Shown: positions 6,158-8,570 of the stretch, in pieces
How positions within the stretch are numbered: the stretch's first letter is position 1
How the letters are laid out: every line of letters starts with the position of its first letter
Assembly: GCA_021796055.1 (NCBI GenBank)
Contig: JAJYOS010000227.1
Location: 1-8,570, forward strand
Reading direction: 5' to 3'
DNA length: 8,570 bases
Source: Bacteroidota bacterium
GTDB lineage: Bacteria > Bacteroidota > Kryptoniia > Kryptoniales > JAKASW01
The notes under the pieces: generated by a model
The model's input: only the letters and a program-made list of their open reading frames with translations
What the model was told of the DNA's origin: nothing
Databases searched by the model: none
Made by a program: the position numbers and the translations under genes

Positions 6158-8570
6158 TCATCGCACGACCGCCATTTTACCGAGCGCCTCGCTGGTATAT
6201 GTGCCGTCTATCGTCGTCGCGATTACCTTGTACAGATATACTCCGTTCGCAAGACGGTCTCCTTCGTCATCAAGTCCGTTCCAGTCGATCCTCACAAACG
6301 TGTCCGTTATTCCGTATGCCTTTATCGTCTTGATCAATCGTCCGCTTATCGTGAACACCTTGATCGTCACGTTCACCGGCTCTCCTGATCCTCCGGCTGC
6401 CGTCCTCTGAAACGTGAATGCCGTCCCGCTGCTGAACGGATCGGGATAATTATATACGTCCCTTATCGTTAACGACGTGTCCGACTCTACATCGAACGTC
6501 GCGCTCTCCTCCGAAGGGTTGTTGAACACGTCGAACGCCTGAACCGTAACCGAATGCTGTCCGTATGACAGATCGCTCGTTACCGGATATGTAACCGTCC
6601 CGTCCTGATACGAGTTCAGCTTCCCGGTGTAGTACGGCGCCAGATTCACCGACTGCTGTCCGTCGAATGTCGCCTCAAGACCATGGCCCACTGCCACATC
6701 CGACAGGTTCAAACCGTTCACCGCGTGCAAATCAACTATCATCGTCGGGTTCGCCGATACAACGTCCCCGTTCTTAAAATTCTTCGAATCGAAATAAATA
6801 CTTAACTGTGGCGCTATATGGTTGTTCGTCACGTTAGTATCTGTACCGCCCACGATAACGTTCCGGGTATATCCCAGTCCATCTGAGCCACCTCCCTGGA
6901 AGTAGAGTTCAATCTTTCCCTGCTGGTTGCTGTACGATATATCAGACGGAATTACCGTCTCCCCTTCGAACTTACCGTTCTGTATAGAAATCTGGCCGCG
7001 GAATAGTGTCGAGCCCTGGAACTGGTAAGTCGTGCCCCAGAGCGGAACATACGTCGGCTTATCGGAGTCGTATATCGTCAGAAGCCCTGTGCTCGACAAG
7101 TCGTTCCACACCGTTCCGTCCGGATGGTACACCGTTCCCTTGATATCCACCTTATCAAGTGCCCGAATGTAAGACAGCTGTAGGAGCGATTTACCGTTGA
7201 GGCTGTCGAGACTCGCGCGGTATTTCGGCATCCCCAGCCGCACCGTCGGATCGCCGAGGTAATTATATTTGATATATGTATAGAGCTGATAATCCCGTTG
7301 TTTGGCGTCGAAAAGTGCCTCACCGATCCTGATCGGATTCCGCTGCGCGTCTTGTGTGAACAGATTTGAGAAAAGATCCTGGTTTATAGTTTCGTTGTCG
7401 GATGCATACACAACCCTTGTCGCGCTTATCACACCGATGGCGCCGCCCTGTGCCGAATTAACGAGAAGTTCACCGCCGCTCTGCTGCGTCGGATCGTCGT
7501 CCCTGGAGAAGTCGCAGGTAGCGGCTACAAAAACGGACAGCCGGTTCTTGTTCGTGAGCTGCGGGATAGTGACCGCGTTTTCAAATACATGCGTGTAAGA
7601 CCAGACATTCGGCGCGCCATGTCCGACAAAATTTATCACCAGCGTCCCCTGGTTTACCTGGTTCACGATGTCCGCCGCTGCTTCCGGAATGCGCCGTCCC
7701 TGAGTGGTGTTAACGACAGGGTATAACACGAGATATATTTTGCGCTTGTCGAAAGAGTTCGGGGTGTAAGTCTGAGCGAGGACGTCGGCCGCGTCGGTGT
7801 GAAGAGATCCGTCGTCACCGCCTTGCGTTGTTATTCCCTGGTCGCCGACGAACGTAATAAGGTTCCTCCAACTTCCGTAATCCGGCGACTTTTCGTACTC
7901 TTCTATCTTGCTAACCTGAGTTTTCGCGTCTTCCTCGGACCGGGCGGGGAGTCTCCCTATGACCATCGATATCGGCGTTTGCATCAGCGGACCTGAGAAC
8001 TGAACGAAGTAGTCGTCGGTGGCATAAGTGTTGACCTGGTATAGCGACTCCTTCGACTCGTAAGGTGGAACAAACTCGGTGTCGTTCGCGACAATCCCCT
8101 TGTAATCGTACGAACCCGAGCCGAAGAGTATCACGTAAGATGGGGTAACCGGATCGTAGGTGTAGGCATACTTCAGATAATCCCTTATAGACGTCGGGTC
8201 AGGAATGCCGCAGTCGAACTCATTATAAATACTCGTTGTCGTCACTACAGTCGTATTGAGACCGTCGTTGCTCTGTTTCCAGTTCGCAAGATCCAGCGCT
8301 TCTGTTTTGAACTGCGGCGCCGTTACTATTATGAGATCCGCCGACGTGAGCTGACCGTGAAGGTTCGAGTTAGCCACGGAAGAGATATTCGACACCGAAA
8401 GGTATCCCTTTTCTCCAACGGCATAGAGCTGCTTCCTTGACCCGGAGACAGCCTGTGTTCCGAAATAAATGCTTCCGTTGCTCACCGAATCGGGTTGAAT
8501 CATCCCCACGTTCGAGAAGTCGCTCACATCGAAAACGTTTACACTGTTGCTCGAAAAGCCATTCACCGAG
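6158..8570 (-). CDS. porU: Type IX secretion system sortase PorU, gingipain-family C25 peptidase (5' end outside window)
   Basis: The frame is open to the window edge; the first in-frame start-like codon (GTG at 8566) is not the true start, because PorU is usually over 1,100 residues and only about 803 are visible. Numbering from that GTG, residues 73-445 are the C25 domain. It runs from ADLIIVTAPQF through FGSGSYDYKG and VIGRLPARSEEDA to FVGHGAPNVW, with catalytic His316 (codon 7621-7619), then VAATCDFSRDDDP, with catalytic Cys351 (codon 7516-7514), and closes with YLGDPTVRLG. Both dyad residues are present, so the enzyme should be active. A beta-rich linker follows, and from about residue 700 a FlgD-like C-terminal domain (NYPDPFSSG, then RIDWNGLDDEGDRLANGVYLY, ending AVVR). 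PorU removes cargo sorting domains and attaches the mature protein to the cell surface. porV follows 62 bases downstream. In P. gingivalis PorU is reported to keep its own C-terminal domain. Confidence 0.93.
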   Translation of the reverse strand, partial: SVNGFSSNSVNVFDVSDFSNVGMIQPDSVSNGSIYFGTQAVSGSRKQLYAVGEKGYLSVSNISSVANSNLHGQLTSADLIIVTAPQFKTEALDLANWKQSNDGLNTTVVTTTSIYNEFDCGIPDPTSIRDYLKYAYTYDPVTPSYVILFGSGSYDYKGIVANDTEFVPPYESKESLYQVNTYATDDYFVQFSGPLMQTPISMVIGRLPARSEEDAKTQVSKIEEYEKSPDYGSWRNLITFVGDQGITTQGGDDGSLHTDAADVLAQTYTPNSFDKRKIYLVLYPVVNTTQGRRIPEAAADIVNQVNQGTLVINFVGHGAPNVWSYTHVFENAVTIPQLTNKNRLSVFVAATCDFSRDDDPTQQSGGELLVNSAQGGAIGVISATRVVYASDNETINQDLFSNLFTQDAQRNPIRIGEALFDAKQRDYQLYTYIKYNYLGDPTVRLGMPKYRASLDSLNGKSLLQLSYIRALDKVDIKGTVYHPDGTVWNDLSSTGLLTIYDSDKPTYVPLWGTTYQFQGSTLFRGQISIQNGKFEGETVIPSDISYSNQQGKIELYFQGGGSDGLGYTRNVIVGGTDTNVTNNHIAPQLSIYFDSKNFKNGDVVSANPTMIVDLHAVNGLNLSDVAVGHGLEATFDGQQSVNLAPYYTGKLNSYQDGTVTYPVTSDLSYGQHSVTVQAFDVFNNPSEESATFDVESDTSLTIRDVYNYPDPFSSGTAFTFQRTAAGGSGEPVNVTIKVFTISGRLIKTIKAYGITDTFVRIDWNGLDDEGDRLANGVYLYKVIATTIDGTYTSEALGKMAVVR

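Overview
The window is one densely packed, minus-strand gene cluster from a bacterium that carries the type IX secretion system (T9SS). It therefore belongs to the Bacteroidota/Chlorobiota/Ignavibacteriota side of the FCB superphylum. The moderate GC content (roughly half, judged by eye) and the FlgD-like C-terminal domains would fit an Ignavibacteria-like or other uncultured FCB lineage better than a classical low-GC Flavobacterium. The lineage is an inference.

In the direction of transcription (high to low coordinates) the layout is as follows. (1) 8570-6158: the 3' two thirds of porU, the T9SS gingipain-family sortase, with its catalytic His and Cys present and a FlgD-like C-terminal domain; its 5' end lies outside the window. 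(2) 6095-4941: porV, complete, the outer-membrane barrel that works with PorU, preceded by a strong Shine-Dalgarno. (3) 4903-1685: a secreted protein of about 1,070 residues with an M6 (immune inhibitor A-like) metallopeptidase fold, FG-GAP/VCBS propeller repeats and a T9SS-type C-terminal domain. Its zinc-binding HExxH motif has become ASFGS, so it is predicted to be catalytically dead. (4) 1688-1: a secreted protein with an intact HExxH gluzincin-type metallopeptidase domain followed by at least five TolB-like PD40 propeller repeats. Its start codon overlaps the stop codon of gene 3 (GTGA), and its 3' end lies outside the window.

The porU-porV adjacency is a known T9SS arrangement. In that pathway cargo with a C-terminal sorting domain crosses the outer membrane, is received by PorV, and is cleaved and attached to the surface by PorU. 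The third gene encodes a probable cargo of this route. The two downstream genes look co-transcribed and the last is probably translationally coupled. The most interesting point is that a scaffold-preserving M6 pseudopeptidase sits between the T9SS sortase genes and an apparently active metallopeptidase.

No RNA genes, mobile elements, CRISPR arrays or terminators were seen, and no intergenic stretch exceeds 62 bases.
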